A stretch of 56,440 bases of DNA, from the NCBI RefSeq assembly GCF_000381905.1, contig NZ_KB907280.1:1-56440 (forward strand). The letters run 5' to 3'. The position numbers and the translations under genes were made by a program. The stretch is from Paenibacillus fonticola DSM 21315 (GTDB lineage: Bacteria; Bacillota; Bacilli; Paenibacillales; Paenibacillaceae). A model generated the notes under the pieces. It did not search any database. It was not told where the DNA came from and was given only the letters and a program-made list of their open reading frames with translations. Positions 15,752 to 23,560 of the stretch are shown piece by piece (within the stretch, counting starts at the first letter, position 1; every line of letters starts with the position of its first letter).

Positions 15752-16720
15752 ATGATTGAACTGGCCGAAGTTGAAAAAAGCTTTGCGGGACAAGTCGTTG
15801 TGCATCCGCTATCGCTCACCATCAAAGAAGGGGAGTTCTTAACCCTGCTGGGCCCGAGCGGCTGCGGCAAGACGACGATTTTGCGTATGATCGCCGGGTT
15901 CGAGCAACCGACGAATGGAAAAATTATGCTGGATGGGACAGATTTGACGAATTTGCCGCCCAATCGCCGGGACTTGAACCTGGTGTTCCAGCACTATGCT
16001 TTGTTTCCACATATGACTGTGGAGGATAATATTGCCTTTGGCTTAAAAATGAAGAAGATGCCGCCGAAACAGCAGCGGGAACGGGTAGAGGAAGCTGTAG
16101 TGATGACGCAATTGACTCCGCTGGTCAAGCGCTACCCGCATCAGCTGTCCGGCGGACAGCAGCAGCGTGTGGCGATTGCCCGGGCGATTGCCAACAAGCC
16201 GAAGGTGCTCCTGCTGGACGAGCCGCTTGGCGCATTGGATTTACAGCTGCGGAAGAACCTTCAATCCGAGCTGAAGCAGCTGCAGCGCAGCCTTGGCATT
16301 ACGTTTGTTTATGTGACCCACGATCAGGAGGAAGCGATGATGCTGTCCGACCGGATCGTCATTATGAATAACGGACAAGTGGAACAAATAGGCACGCCTC
16401 GCGAAATATACGCGACACCGGCCACCCTGTTCTCCGCCACCTTTGTAGGAGAGAATAACATTTTCTCCCGTGATGGGCGGCTATTTGCTGTGCGTCCGGA
16501 GAAGCTGCGGGCAAGCAGGGGGATCGAAGGCGCCAAGCGCTGCGGCGAGGTAATGGATGTCCTCTATTTGGGCAGCATCAATAAGTTGATTGTACAGCTC
16601 GACAATGAGCCGATGACCGTCTCGATCGTACTTGATTTTTTAGATCAGCGCCCTTGGGAAGTCGGTGAAAAGGTCGGGGTGGATTGGAATGCCGAAGACG
16701 AGGTGGTAATCGGGCCATGA
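15752..16720 (+). CDS. potA: Spermidine/putrescine ABC importer ATPase PotA
   Basis: A 322-residue ATPase on the inner face of the membrane that drives polyamine uptake. Walker A is GPSGCGKTT (residues 34-42), signature LSGGQQQR, Walker B 'VLLLDEPLGALD', switch His in YVTHDQEEA, then a C-terminal TOBE regulatory domain ('FAVRPEKLRAS'). An in-frame ATG at 15671 lies inside the leader terminator and would add unrelated residues, so ATG 15752 after AAAGGAG is chosen. The stop overlaps the potB start (ATGA). Confidence 0.9.
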   Translation: MIELAEVEKSFAGQVVVHPLSLTIKEGEFLTLLGPSGCGKTTILRMIAGFEQPTNGKIMLDGTDLTNLPPNRRDLNLVFQHYALFPHMTVEDNIAFGLKMKKMPPKQQRERVEEAVVMTQLTPLVKRYPHQLSGGQQQRVAIARAIANKPKVLLLDEPLGALDLQLRKNLQSELKQLQRSLGITFVYVTHDQEEAMMLSDRIVIMNNGQVEQIGTPREIYATPATLFSATFVGENNIFSRDGRLFAVRPEKLRASRGIEGAKRCGEVMDVLYLGSINKLIVQLDNEPMTVSIVLDFLDQRPWEVGEKVGVDWNAEDEVVIGP

Positions 16721-17565
16721 GAAAATCGAGCCTGTCCGTATTGCCGGTTGTTTTGTGGCTGGGCGTTTTTCTGGTTGTGCCGATGCTCATCGTCGTCGGA
16801 ATGTCCTTCATGGGGCGGGACCAGGCAGGGGGCGTCGTTTTTGATATCAACCTTACTTCTTATGCCCGCTTTTTTGATTCGCTGTATTTAGGCATTTATT
16901 GGGATACGATCGTACTGTCTGTCCTGACGACTGTCATTTGTCTCGTGCTTAGCTATCCGCTGGCTTATTACATCGCCAATTCCGGCCCGAAAAGGCAAAC
17001 ATGGGGACTTATCCTGGTGACGATTCCGTTTTGGATCAATTTTCTTATACGTACGTATGCCTGGGTGCTGCTGCTTCGTACGCAAGGGGTTGTGAACAAT
17101 CTGCTCATCGATATCGGCCTTATTCAGGAGCCGCTGCAGATGTTATATACAAGAGGTGCCGTCCTGCTCGGGATGGTGTATACGTTCATTCCGTTTATGG
17201 TGCTGCCGATTTATGTGGCGCTGGAGCAAATGGACAAGAAGCTGCTGGAAGCGGCCAGCGACCTAGGAGCATCGTCTTGGAGAGCGTTCTGGCACATTAC
17301 GCTGCCGCAGACGAAGTCCGGGATTATGACGGGCTCGGTGCTCGTCTACGTATCGACAACAGGCATGTTTGTCGTCACGGATATTCTAGGCGGCGCCAAA
17401 TCGGCGATGATCAGCAATGTCATTCAAGCGCAGTTTTCCGGCGCCCGGGATTGGCCGTTCGGCTCGGCTCTGTCGATCATCTTTGTCATCACTTCTTTGA
17501 TTATGATCGCCTTATTTAACAGAGCGATGACTTCCAGACACTTAAGAGTGAAGGAGGGGCGCTGA
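16717..17565 (+). CDS. potB: Polyamine ABC importer permease PotB
   Basis: A 282-residue inner-membrane permease with six membrane segments and the EAA loop 'LLEAASDLGASSWRAFWHITLP' region that docks onto the ATPase. The ATG at 16717 overlaps the potA stop. It pairs with PotC to form the channel. Confidence 0.9.
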   Translation: MRKSSLSVLPVVLWLGVFLVVPMLIVVGMSFMGRDQAGGVVFDINLTSYARFFDSLYLGIYWDTIVLSVLTTVICLVLSYPLAYYIANSGPKRQTWGLILVTIPFWINFLIRTYAWVLLLRTQGVVNNLLIDIGLIQEPLQMLYTRGAVLLGMVYTFIPFMVLPIYVALEQMDKKLLEAASDLGASSWRAFWHITLPQTKSGIMTGSVLVYVSTTGMFVVTDILGGAKSAMISNVIQAQFSGARDWPFGSALSIIFVITSLIMIALFNRAMTSRHLRVKEGR

Positions 17566-18371
17566 TGAAGACCAAGACACATCCCCTGCTCGGGGTTCAC
17601 TCGCTGCTCATGATGGTGTTTATTTATATGCCGATCGCATTCATTATCGCTTATTCGTTTAACAGCTCAAGGCTGGCTGCGGATTGGAGCGGATTTACGC
17701 TGGACTGGTACGTTTTGCTGTTCCAAAACCGCCGGGTCATCGAGGCGCTGAGCAACAGCTTGATTGTTGCCGTGGTGTCTACCGTCGTATCGACCATATT
17801 GGGCACGATGGCGGCGTTGTCTATGAGAAAGCTGAAACGGAAGCTGCGGGCCGGCATGGGCGGGCTGCTGTACTTGCCAATTATTATTCCCGATATTATT
17901 ATGGGCTTATCTTTACTTGTCCTGTTCACCCAGTTTAATATCCCCATGGGCAAGTTAACGATCATTTTAGCGCATATTACATTCAACCTGTCTTATGTGT
18001 ATGTCGTTGTAAGCACGCGTCTGGCCGGCATGGGCAAGCAGTTGGAGGAAGCGGCCAATGATTTGGGTGCAGGAGCATGGCAGACGTTCCGCTATGTGAC
18101 TCTTCCGCAAATTATGCCGGGGATTGTTGCAGGCGCGCTAATCGCTTTTACTTTATCCCTGGACGACTTCATGATCAGCTTCTTCGTGAGCGGGCCGAGC
18201 TCGACCACACTGCCGATTTATATTTACGGGCAAGTAAAACGGGGTATTTCCCCGGAAATTAACGCGCTCTGTACGATCCTTATTGTCGTTAGCGTGACAT
18301 TGGTACTGCTGGCACAGTATATTCTAAATAGAGGCAAGGGACAGAAGAAGCAATCCATACTTCCGTTCTAA
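17565..18371 (+). CDS. potC: Polyamine ABC importer permease PotC
   Basis: A 268-residue permease with six membrane segments and the EAA loop 'LEEAANDLGAGAWQTFRYV'. The 'SLDDFMISFF' segment is typical of PotC/YdcV-like subunits. Its start overlaps the potB stop (TGATG). Together with PotB it forms the membrane part of the importer. Confidence 0.9.
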   Translation: MKTKTHPLLGVHSLLMMVFIYMPIAFIIAYSFNSSRLAADWSGFTLDWYVLLFQNRRVIEALSNSLIVAVVSTVVSTILGTMAALSMRKLKRKLRAGMGGLLYLPIIIPDIIMGLSLLVLFTQFNIPMGKLTIILAHITFNLSYVYVVVSTRLAGMGKQLEEAANDLGAGAWQTFRYVTLPQIMPGIVAGALIAFTLSLDDFMISFFVSGPSSTTLPIYIYGQVKRGISPEINALCTILIVVSVTLVLLAQYILNRGKGQKKQSILPF

Positions 18372-18451
18372 GCTAAAGTTTCGTTCTAACTGATGTAGAG
18401 TAGTTTTGCATGTATTGATATTCGGGTTATTCGAGAGAGGAGATTGAACAA

Positions 18452-19498
18452 TTGAAACAAATGAAATGGGCCGGCGTGCTGCTGGCGAGTATTTTGGTAT
18501 TATCTATGCTGTCCGGCTGTGGGTCATCGGGAAAGCAGACGCTTAACATATACAGTTGGGCCGATAATTTTGATGAAGAGGTATTGGCTGATTTTGAGAA
18601 GCAATACGATGTGAAAATCGTCTATGATGTCTTTGCCAACAACGAGGATTTACTGGCAAAAATGAAGACCGGCGGCAGCGGCTACGATCTGATCCAGCCA
18701 TCCGATTATATGGTTGATACGATGATTAAAGAGGATTTGCTGGCTCCGCTCAATATGGACAACATTCCGAATTTTGCGAACATTGATCCTGCGTATAAAG
18801 ATCCGGTGTTTGATCCAGGCAACAAGTACTCTATTGTTTATATGACTGGGGTCACGGGAATCGCCTACAACAAGAAGTATATCAAGGAAGAAATCGATAG
18901 CTGGGAAGATTTGTGGAATCCCGCCTATAAGGGCAAGGTGCTCCTGCTAGACGATAATCGCGAGGTCATCGGAATGGCTTTGAAAAAAGCGGGCAAATCG
19001 AACAGTTCAATGGATGAGGCGGAAATTACAGCAGCGGTTGACGATTTGAAGCAGTTGCTGCCGAGTGTGCTTGCTTTTGATACGGATAATATTAAAAATA
19101 AAATGATTCAGGAAGAAGGCTGGATCGGCACAGTATGGTCCGGGGATGCCTCTGTAATCGCTGCAGACAACCCGGATGTAGCTTATGTTGTTCCTAAAGA
19201 GGGCGGAACGATCTGGGCGGATAACTATGCGATTCCTAAGAACGCGAAAAACCAAGAGCTAGCCGAGAAGTTCATTAACTTCATGCTGGAGCCGGAGGTT
19301 AGCGCGAAAAACTATGAATCGATCGGATACAGTGATCCGAATATCAAAGCGAAGGAATTCCATAGTGAAGAATACAATGCAGATACGATGATCAACCTGT
19401 CGGCAGAAGAGCTGTCCCGGACAGAATGGCTGGGCGATGTGGGGGATCAGCTGCAGATTTATGATGAATCCTGGACAGAGCTGAAGAGCGGTCGCTAG
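18452..19498 (+). CDS. potD: Polyamine-binding lipoprotein PotD
   Basis: A 348-residue binding protein anchored outside the membrane: signal 'GVLLASILVLSMLSGCGSS' with lipobox LSGC, then 'LNIYSWADNFDEEVLADFE', the usual PotD opening. 'GTVWSGDASVIAADNPDVAYVVPKEG' and 'WADNYAIPKNAKN' are typical ligand-cleft regions. The start is TTG 18452, nine bases after GAGAGGAG; an ATG three codons later is less well spaced. An 80-bp gap separates it from potC. Confidence 0.9.
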   Translation: MKQMKWAGVLLASILVLSMLSGCGSSGKQTLNIYSWADNFDEEVLADFEKQYDVKIVYDVFANNEDLLAKMKTGGSGYDLIQPSDYMVDTMIKEDLLAPLNMDNIPNFANIDPAYKDPVFDPGNKYSIVYMTGVTGIAYNKKYIKEEIDSWEDLWNPAYKGKVLLLDDNREVIGMALKKAGKSNSSMDEAEITAAVDDLKQLLPSVLAFDTDNIKNKMIQEEGWIGTVWSGDASVIAADNPDVAYVVPKEGGTIWADNYAIPKNAKNQELAEKFINFMLEPEVSAKNYESIGYSDPNIKAKEFHSEEYNADTMINLSAEELSRTEWLGDVGDQLQIYDESWTELKSGR

Positions 19499-19528
19499 GA
19501 TATGACAATAAGATATTAGTTCATTGGA

Positions 19529-19566
19529 ACAGTGAGGAGCATTAGCGCCTCGCTGTTTTTTTATTT
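19529..19566 (+). terminator. Terminator of the pot operon
   Basis: CAGTGAGG and CCTCGCTG arms (one G-T pair) are followed by seven T after potD. Confidence 0.8.
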
Positions 19567-19647
19567 GCGCCATCTGAGGGCCTGGGTGCATGGTTTAACC
19601 AGAAGAGGGACATAATTCGATTATCCAAGGAAAGAGGTGAGGCAAAG

Positions 19648-20442
19648 ATGATGAAGTCGCGCAAGAGCCGAGTGCGGTTAGGACTGTTTGCGGCTCTGCT
19701 GTTAACGACGGGATTGCTTCTTGAGGGGAGTGTAAGCGAAGCTGCAGCCACCGAGAGAGGGGGGCAGGCAAGTCAGGCCTCATTTGCAGTGATTGCTCCA
19801 GAAAGTGCCGCAGCTCCGGAGGAAGAGGTTAAAGTCGAGACGCGCACGCTAACGAAGTCTTTACCGGGGGCTTCAATCAAAGCCGAATATCCGCATGTTA
19901 GCGGCTTGAAGAGCAAGTCCGTCCAACGGAAGCTCAACTCGCTTTTTAAAGCGCGGGCAGAAGCGTTCGTGAAGAAATCCGTCCAAGAAATGAAGCAAAG
20001 CGGGCCTTCCCCGAGTGGCCATAAGTATGAATTTTTGGGCACCTACAAGGTCACATATAACAAAAACAGCATTCTCAGTCTCTATGAGCAAACCTATGCT
20101 TATACGGGCGGAGCCCATGGGAACAGCTACCGGGAAGGGTTGACCTTCCGGCTGGAGGACGGGAAGCTACTTACGCTTGACGAGTTGCTGCGGGCCAACC
20201 CGAACTATCGCGCCATCGTCGATCCAGCGATTGCCCAGCAGCTGCAGCAAACGCAGGGCTATTTCGGTAATTTCAAGACGATTGGCCCGAATCCATCCTA
20301 TTACGTTAAGGACGAGGGAGTCGTAATCTTTTTCCCGCTCTATGAGTATTTGCCTTATGTGAACGGGTTTCCGGAGTTCTATTTTCCTTTCACGCAGTTG
20401 CTTCCGGCCGGTACGAATCCGTTTGATTTCACAAGACAATAA
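19648..20442 (+). CDS. Secreted DUF4163/DUF3298-like protein
   Basis: A 264-residue exported protein: a signal peptide to about residue 34 ('FAALLLTTGLLLEGSVSEAA'), a DUF4163-like domain (about 65-130, 'TLTKSLPGASIKAEYPHVSG') and a DUF3298-like domain (about 135-260) with the hallmark YTGGAHGN followed by 'LTFRLEDGKLLTLDELL'. Such proteins are related to the extracellular parts of RsiV and PdaC, which bind lysozyme or act on peptidoglycan. No anchor is seen. AGAGGTGAGG precedes the ATG. Its role is unknown. Confidence 0.8.
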   Translation: MMKSRKSRVRLGLFAALLLTTGLLLEGSVSEAAATERGGQASQASFAVIAPESAAAPEEEVKVETRTLTKSLPGASIKAEYPHVSGLKSKSVQRKLNSLFKARAEAFVKKSVQEMKQSGPSPSGHKYEFLGTYKVTYNKNSILSLYEQTYAYTGGAHGNSYREGLTFRLEDGKLLTLDELLRANPNYRAIVDPAIAQQLQQTQGYFGNFKTIGPNPSYYVKDEGVVIFFPLYEYLPYVNGFPEFYFPFTQLLPAGTNPFDFTRQ

Positions 20443-20470
20443 CAGCTTGCTGCGAGGCCTTCCCAGGGTT

Positions 20471-20499
20471 AAAGACCATGCGAAAGGTCTCTTTTTTTG
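20471..20499 (+). terminator. Terminator after the DUF3298 gene
   Basis: AGACC (20473-20477) pairs with GGTCT (20486-20490), extended by A-T pairs, and is followed by seven T. Confidence 0.75.
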
Positions 20500-20605
20500 T
20501 GATGAAAAAGTAATTAACGGTCTGTTGTTTTGTTGCTGTTATTTCGTTATGCTAATAGAAGTCGTTAAAATGAAAGGGTCTCTTAACTACTGGGGAGGGT
20601 TATTT

Positions 20606-21622
20606 GTGCGAAGGAAGGTCACAATGCAGCAAATTGCTGACATGGCGGGGGTGTCAAAATTTGCCGTATCCAGGGCGCTTTCCGGAAAAACGGGAGTAAG
20701 CGAGCAAACGAGAGCATATATAGTCAAGGTCGCAGGTGAGCTCGGATTTTTTGAAAAATCAAAGAGAGCAGCAGTCCGGCCTGGCTATCATCCGGGGGAT
20801 ACCGAAAATTCAGGCACGGTACTTGTATTATTTCCGAATATTCGTTATCAGAACGTGGAGAATAAATACTGGGGATTCATTTATGACGGGATTTCCCAAA
20901 AGCTGCAGGACAACGGTTTGGATATGATTACATTAACACAGCCTTTTCGCGATAATGTCACGCAGTTGTTCAATCCGAAGATGATTTTGGGAGTCATTTG
21001 TGTAGGAACAGTGTCTACACAGGTTCTGTTAGAATTGCAGAGCATGCAGCTGCCCATGGTTATCATCGATCATATTGACCCTGCCATACAATGCGATGGC
21101 GTGTTTGTGGATAACTATTTTATGATGAGAAAGTTAATGGCCATATTGATCAGCAAAGGGTATCAGCGCTTTCAGTTTGTGGGCAAAACTTCTTATGCCT
21201 TTAGCTTTGAAGAGCGCTGGAGAGCATTCCAGGACTCTCTTTCCGAGTATGGCATTGCACACAACCAGCTTCCCCAGCTTATGACATCCGACAATCTGAA
21301 TGAATATGAGGGCGTAATGTCCATTCCGCAAGAGGAGCTTCCGCAAATTTTTGTATGCGCCAATGACTGCGTAGCCTTGAGCGTGTACGATGCATTAAAC
21401 GAACGGGGCATTAAAATCCCTGCCGAATGTGGAGTAACGGGGTTTGACAATACGGAATATGTCCAGCAATTGATCCCGAAATTAACGTCAGTCCATGTTC
21501 CCAAGGAAGCGATGGGTGCCAGGGCCGTGGAGCGCTTAATGCAGCGGATTGCCAATAGGGACGATTGTTATGAAAAAACGTTGCTGCTGGGCGACGTAGT
21601 TCTCCAGCATTCAACGATATAA
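20606..21622 (+). CDS. LacI-family transcriptional regulator
   Basis: A 338-residue repressor. The N-terminal helix-turn-helix reads 'MQQIADMAGVSKFAVSRALS', followed by the hinge and a sugar-binding periplasmic-like domain ('GVTGFDNTEYVQQLIPKLTSV' near the end is typical). GTG 20606 is chosen because GGGGAGGG lies six bases upstream and the product begins at the expected distance from the HTH; a longer frame from 20423 crosses a terminator. It lies just upstream of the carbohydrate island and probably responds to a sugar released from its substrate. Confidence 0.9.
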   Translation: MRRKVTMQQIADMAGVSKFAVSRALSGKTGVSEQTRAYIVKVAGELGFFEKSKRAAVRPGYHPGDTENSGTVLVLFPNIRYQNVENKYWGFIYDGISQKLQDNGLDMITLTQPFRDNVTQLFNPKMILGVICVGTVSTQVLLELQSMQLPMVIIDHIDPAIQCDGVFVDNYFMMRKLMAILISKGYQRFQFVGKTSYAFSFEERWRAFQDSLSEYGIAHNQLPQLMTSDNLNEYEGVMSIPQEELPQIFVCANDCVALSVYDALNERGIKIPAECGVTGFDNTEYVQQLIPKLTSVHVPKEAMGARAVERLMQRIANRDDCYEKTLLLGDVVLQHSTI

Positions 21623-21639
21623 TTTGATCTAAAGTACAG

Positions 21640-21667
21640 AAGAGGCGAATGCGCCTCTTTTTTTTGT
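21640..21667 (+). terminator. Terminator after the LacI gene
   Basis: AAGAGGCG (21640-21647) pairs with CGCCTCTT (21652-21659), 4-nt loop, followed by eight or more T. Confidence 0.9.
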
Positions 21668-21689
21668 TGAATAAACATCGCTTGCAGCG

Positions 21690-21728
21690 CATATAACAAA
21701 TAATAAAATATAGTTAATTTGTTATATG
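21690..21728. promoter_or_regulatory. 12-bp perfect inverted repeat
   Basis: CATATAACAAAT (21690-21701) and ATTTGTTATATG (21717-21728) are exactly complementary with 15 nt between. It lies upstream of the island promoter; a regulator site or cruciform is possible. Confidence 0.5.
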
Positions 21729-21742
21729 TAATTGTTATGTTG

Positions 21743-21752
21743 GTTGCGCAAC
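21743..21752. promoter_or_regulatory. Candidate LacI-family operator
   Basis: GTTGCGCAAC is a perfect palindrome with the central CG step usual for LacI-family operators, ending 12 bp before the -35 box at 21765. Confidence 0.5.
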
Positions 21753-21764
21753 AAAATTATTATA

Positions 21765-21792
21765 TTGACATTTTGTTTGGTGAATGTATTAT
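21765..21792 (+). promoter_or_regulatory. Sigma-A promoter of the carbohydrate island
   Basis: TTGACA (21765-21770) is followed after 16 bp by TATTAT (21787-21792). Confidence 0.7.
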
Positions 21793-22060
21793 TATGTTAG
21801 CTATAAGTGATTTAGACATCTTAGTTTGAAAAATGAGAATAGATGGCTGGATTGTAAGGGGTTTATTGCAAAGAGAGGATGAGTGTTGAGAGGGGGAAGA
21901 AAGAAAAAGTTTCTAGGGACATGTTTTGTATGCGGTTACAATTAGTTTGTTGTTAGTCATTTGGAATGTGTTGTTATGTTTTGTTATGTTTCCTTATCTT
22001 ATCTTTGATTTAATACTCAGGATTGTTATTGCAATACTAGAAGAGAATGGGAGGGTTTAT

Positions 22061-23428
22061 ATGTTTAGCAAAAAAATTAAACCGCTTACAATCGGTTTGT
22101 TCATACTGATGATTCTTTTCGTAGCCGCTTGCTCAAGCTCCGGCTCTAACAATGGCAAGTCTAACGAGACTGAAGTGAATAAGCCGGCTGTGACGGCTGA
22201 GAACCAATCCTCGCCTCAAGAAAAGGAGGAAGTCCCTGATCTTGGAGGACGGGTCATTCGATTATCGGCATGGTGGGATTTGACCCCAAACGGCGAATCC
22301 GCCAGCAGTAAAGCTGAGCTTGAACAGATCGCTGCGGTTGAGGAAAAATACAACGTAAACATTGAATTCGTAAATGTCCCTTTTGACAACTATGTAGATA
22401 AATTCACCACAACAACGCTAGCGGGAGAGCCTTTTGCCGATATTGTCATGCTAGAGAATAAAGCTGCTCTGCCAGCCATCCTGAAGGGACAAATCCTGCC
22501 GATCGATGAGTTCACCGATGGTACTAGCAATATTAATAACGAGCAAAACTTGATCAAGAAGAATGAGCCACTGGGTGGAGGTTATTACGGATTTGGACGT
22601 CCCGGAAATTCGGGAGTTTCATTGATGTATAATCGTGAAATTTTCAAGCAATTAGGCCTGCCAGATCTCCAGGAGTTATATGCCAAAGGGGAGTGGAGCT
22701 GGAGCAAGTTCGAGGAAATCGCGAAGCTGGCCACCAAGGATACGAATAACGATGGCAAGAACGATTATTGGGGCTTCTCTGGATGGGGACTCGATATTGC
22801 CCGCCATTTTGCTGCAGCTAATGGAGCTAAGGCTGTCGATGATGCTGCTGGCAAAGAAGGCATTAGTGATCCTAAAATGATCGAGGCTCTGGAATTCGTC
22901 AACAAACTGTATAACGTGGACAAGGTTGTTAAAGTGAAAACGGGTAACCGGATGGAATGGACGGAGATAGAGACCTTTAAGGACGGTGACGTAGCGATGT
23001 TTATGGCTGCGGAGTGGATGGTAGGAGATTTGCAATTTGATTTCAGCATCGTACCGATTCCTAACGGACCTCAAGGCTCTGATAAATATGTATTTGCAGA
23101 TTCGGCCGGGCAGGGCTTTTTTATTCCTAAAGGCGTAAAGGATCCTCAGCTCGTTTATAAAATTTACGAAGAAATGGTAGATATCCCGCCGCTCGAGGAT
23201 TTCCCGGGACAAACGTGGCTTGAGGGAATCTACAAGCATCAGGAAGATATCGATATGGTTGTCCAGCATATTTCGGGTCGAGGGATGCCGGCTCTGGAAG
23301 ATGCCTACCCGGATTTTCCGCTTTCCAGCGTAGTAGAAGACATTATTTCTAAAAATGCTTCTGTCACTTCCACCATAGATAAATACAAGCAGCAGGCCCA
23401 GGCGGCTGTTGATGCTTTAGGCAAATAA
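22061..23428 (+). CDS. Carbohydrate ABC importer binding lipoprotein
   Basis: A 455-residue family-1 solute-binding protein. Signal 'TIGLFILMILFVAACSSSG' with lipobox VAAC anchors it outside. 'RVIRLSAWWDLTPNGES', 'GEPFADIVMLENKAALPAIL' and 'GGGYYGFGRPGNSGVSLMYN' follow the maltose-binding-protein-like fold. GGGAGGG precedes ATG 22061. It is the first gene of the island and probably delivers an oligosaccharide to one of the two permease pairs. A hairpin after it may lower expression of the genes downstream, as is common after binding-protein genes. Confidence 0.9.
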   Translation: MFSKKIKPLTIGLFILMILFVAACSSSGSNNGKSNETEVNKPAVTAENQSSPQEKEEVPDLGGRVIRLSAWWDLTPNGESASSKAELEQIAAVEEKYNVNIEFVNVPFDNYVDKFTTTTLAGEPFADIVMLENKAALPAILKGQILPIDEFTDGTSNINNEQNLIKKNEPLGGGYYGFGRPGNSGVSLMYNREIFKQLGLPDLQELYAKGEWSWSKFEEIAKLATKDTNNDGKNDYWGFSGWGLDIARHFAAANGAKAVDDAAGKEGISDPKMIEALEFVNKLYNVDKVVKVKTGNRMEWTEIETFKDGDVAMFMAAEWMVGDLQFDFSIVPIPNGPQGSDKYVFADSAGQGFFIPKGVKDPQLVYKIYEEMVDIPPLEDFPGQTWLEGIYKHQEDIDMVVQHISGRGMPALEDAYPDFPLSSVVEDIISKNASVTSTIDKYKQQAQAAVDALGK

Positions 23429-23443
23429 GCTGTTCGCTTTTGG

Positions 23444-23480
23444 GGAACCTCGTCTGGAAATACAGGTGAGGTTCCTTCCA
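23444..23480 (+). terminator. Hairpin after the binding-protein gene
   Basis: GGAACCTC (from 23444) pairs with GAGGTTCC (23468-23475). The T tract is poor, so it is more likely a partial terminator or mRNA-stabilising hairpin. Confidence 0.5.
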
Positions 23481-23560
23481 GCTATGCATAATTCTCATCC
23501 CTGGAGTATTAGAGCAGGGATGGCTTAGAGTCATGTTTTGTAATGACTGGGGGACTGACA

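Larger units (their letters stand above)
21623..22060. other. AT-rich regulatory region of the carbohydrate island
   Basis: A 438-bp gap with a terminator (21640-21667), a 12-bp inverted repeat, a LacI-type palindrome, a sigma-A promoter (21765-21792) and a long leader of about 260 bases to the first binding-protein gene. A hydrophobic in-frame extension upstream of 22061 exists but has no ribosome site. Confidence 0.6.

Noticed and set aside
20423..20605. Extension of the LacI protein upstream of GTG 20606
   Set aside because: It overlaps the end of the previous gene and crosses its terminator; the helix-turn-helix should be near the N-terminus.
21926..22060. 45-residue hydrophobic N-terminal extension of the first island binding protein
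   Set aside because: No ribosome site at 21926; GGGAGGG before 22061 gives a standard lipoprotein signal.
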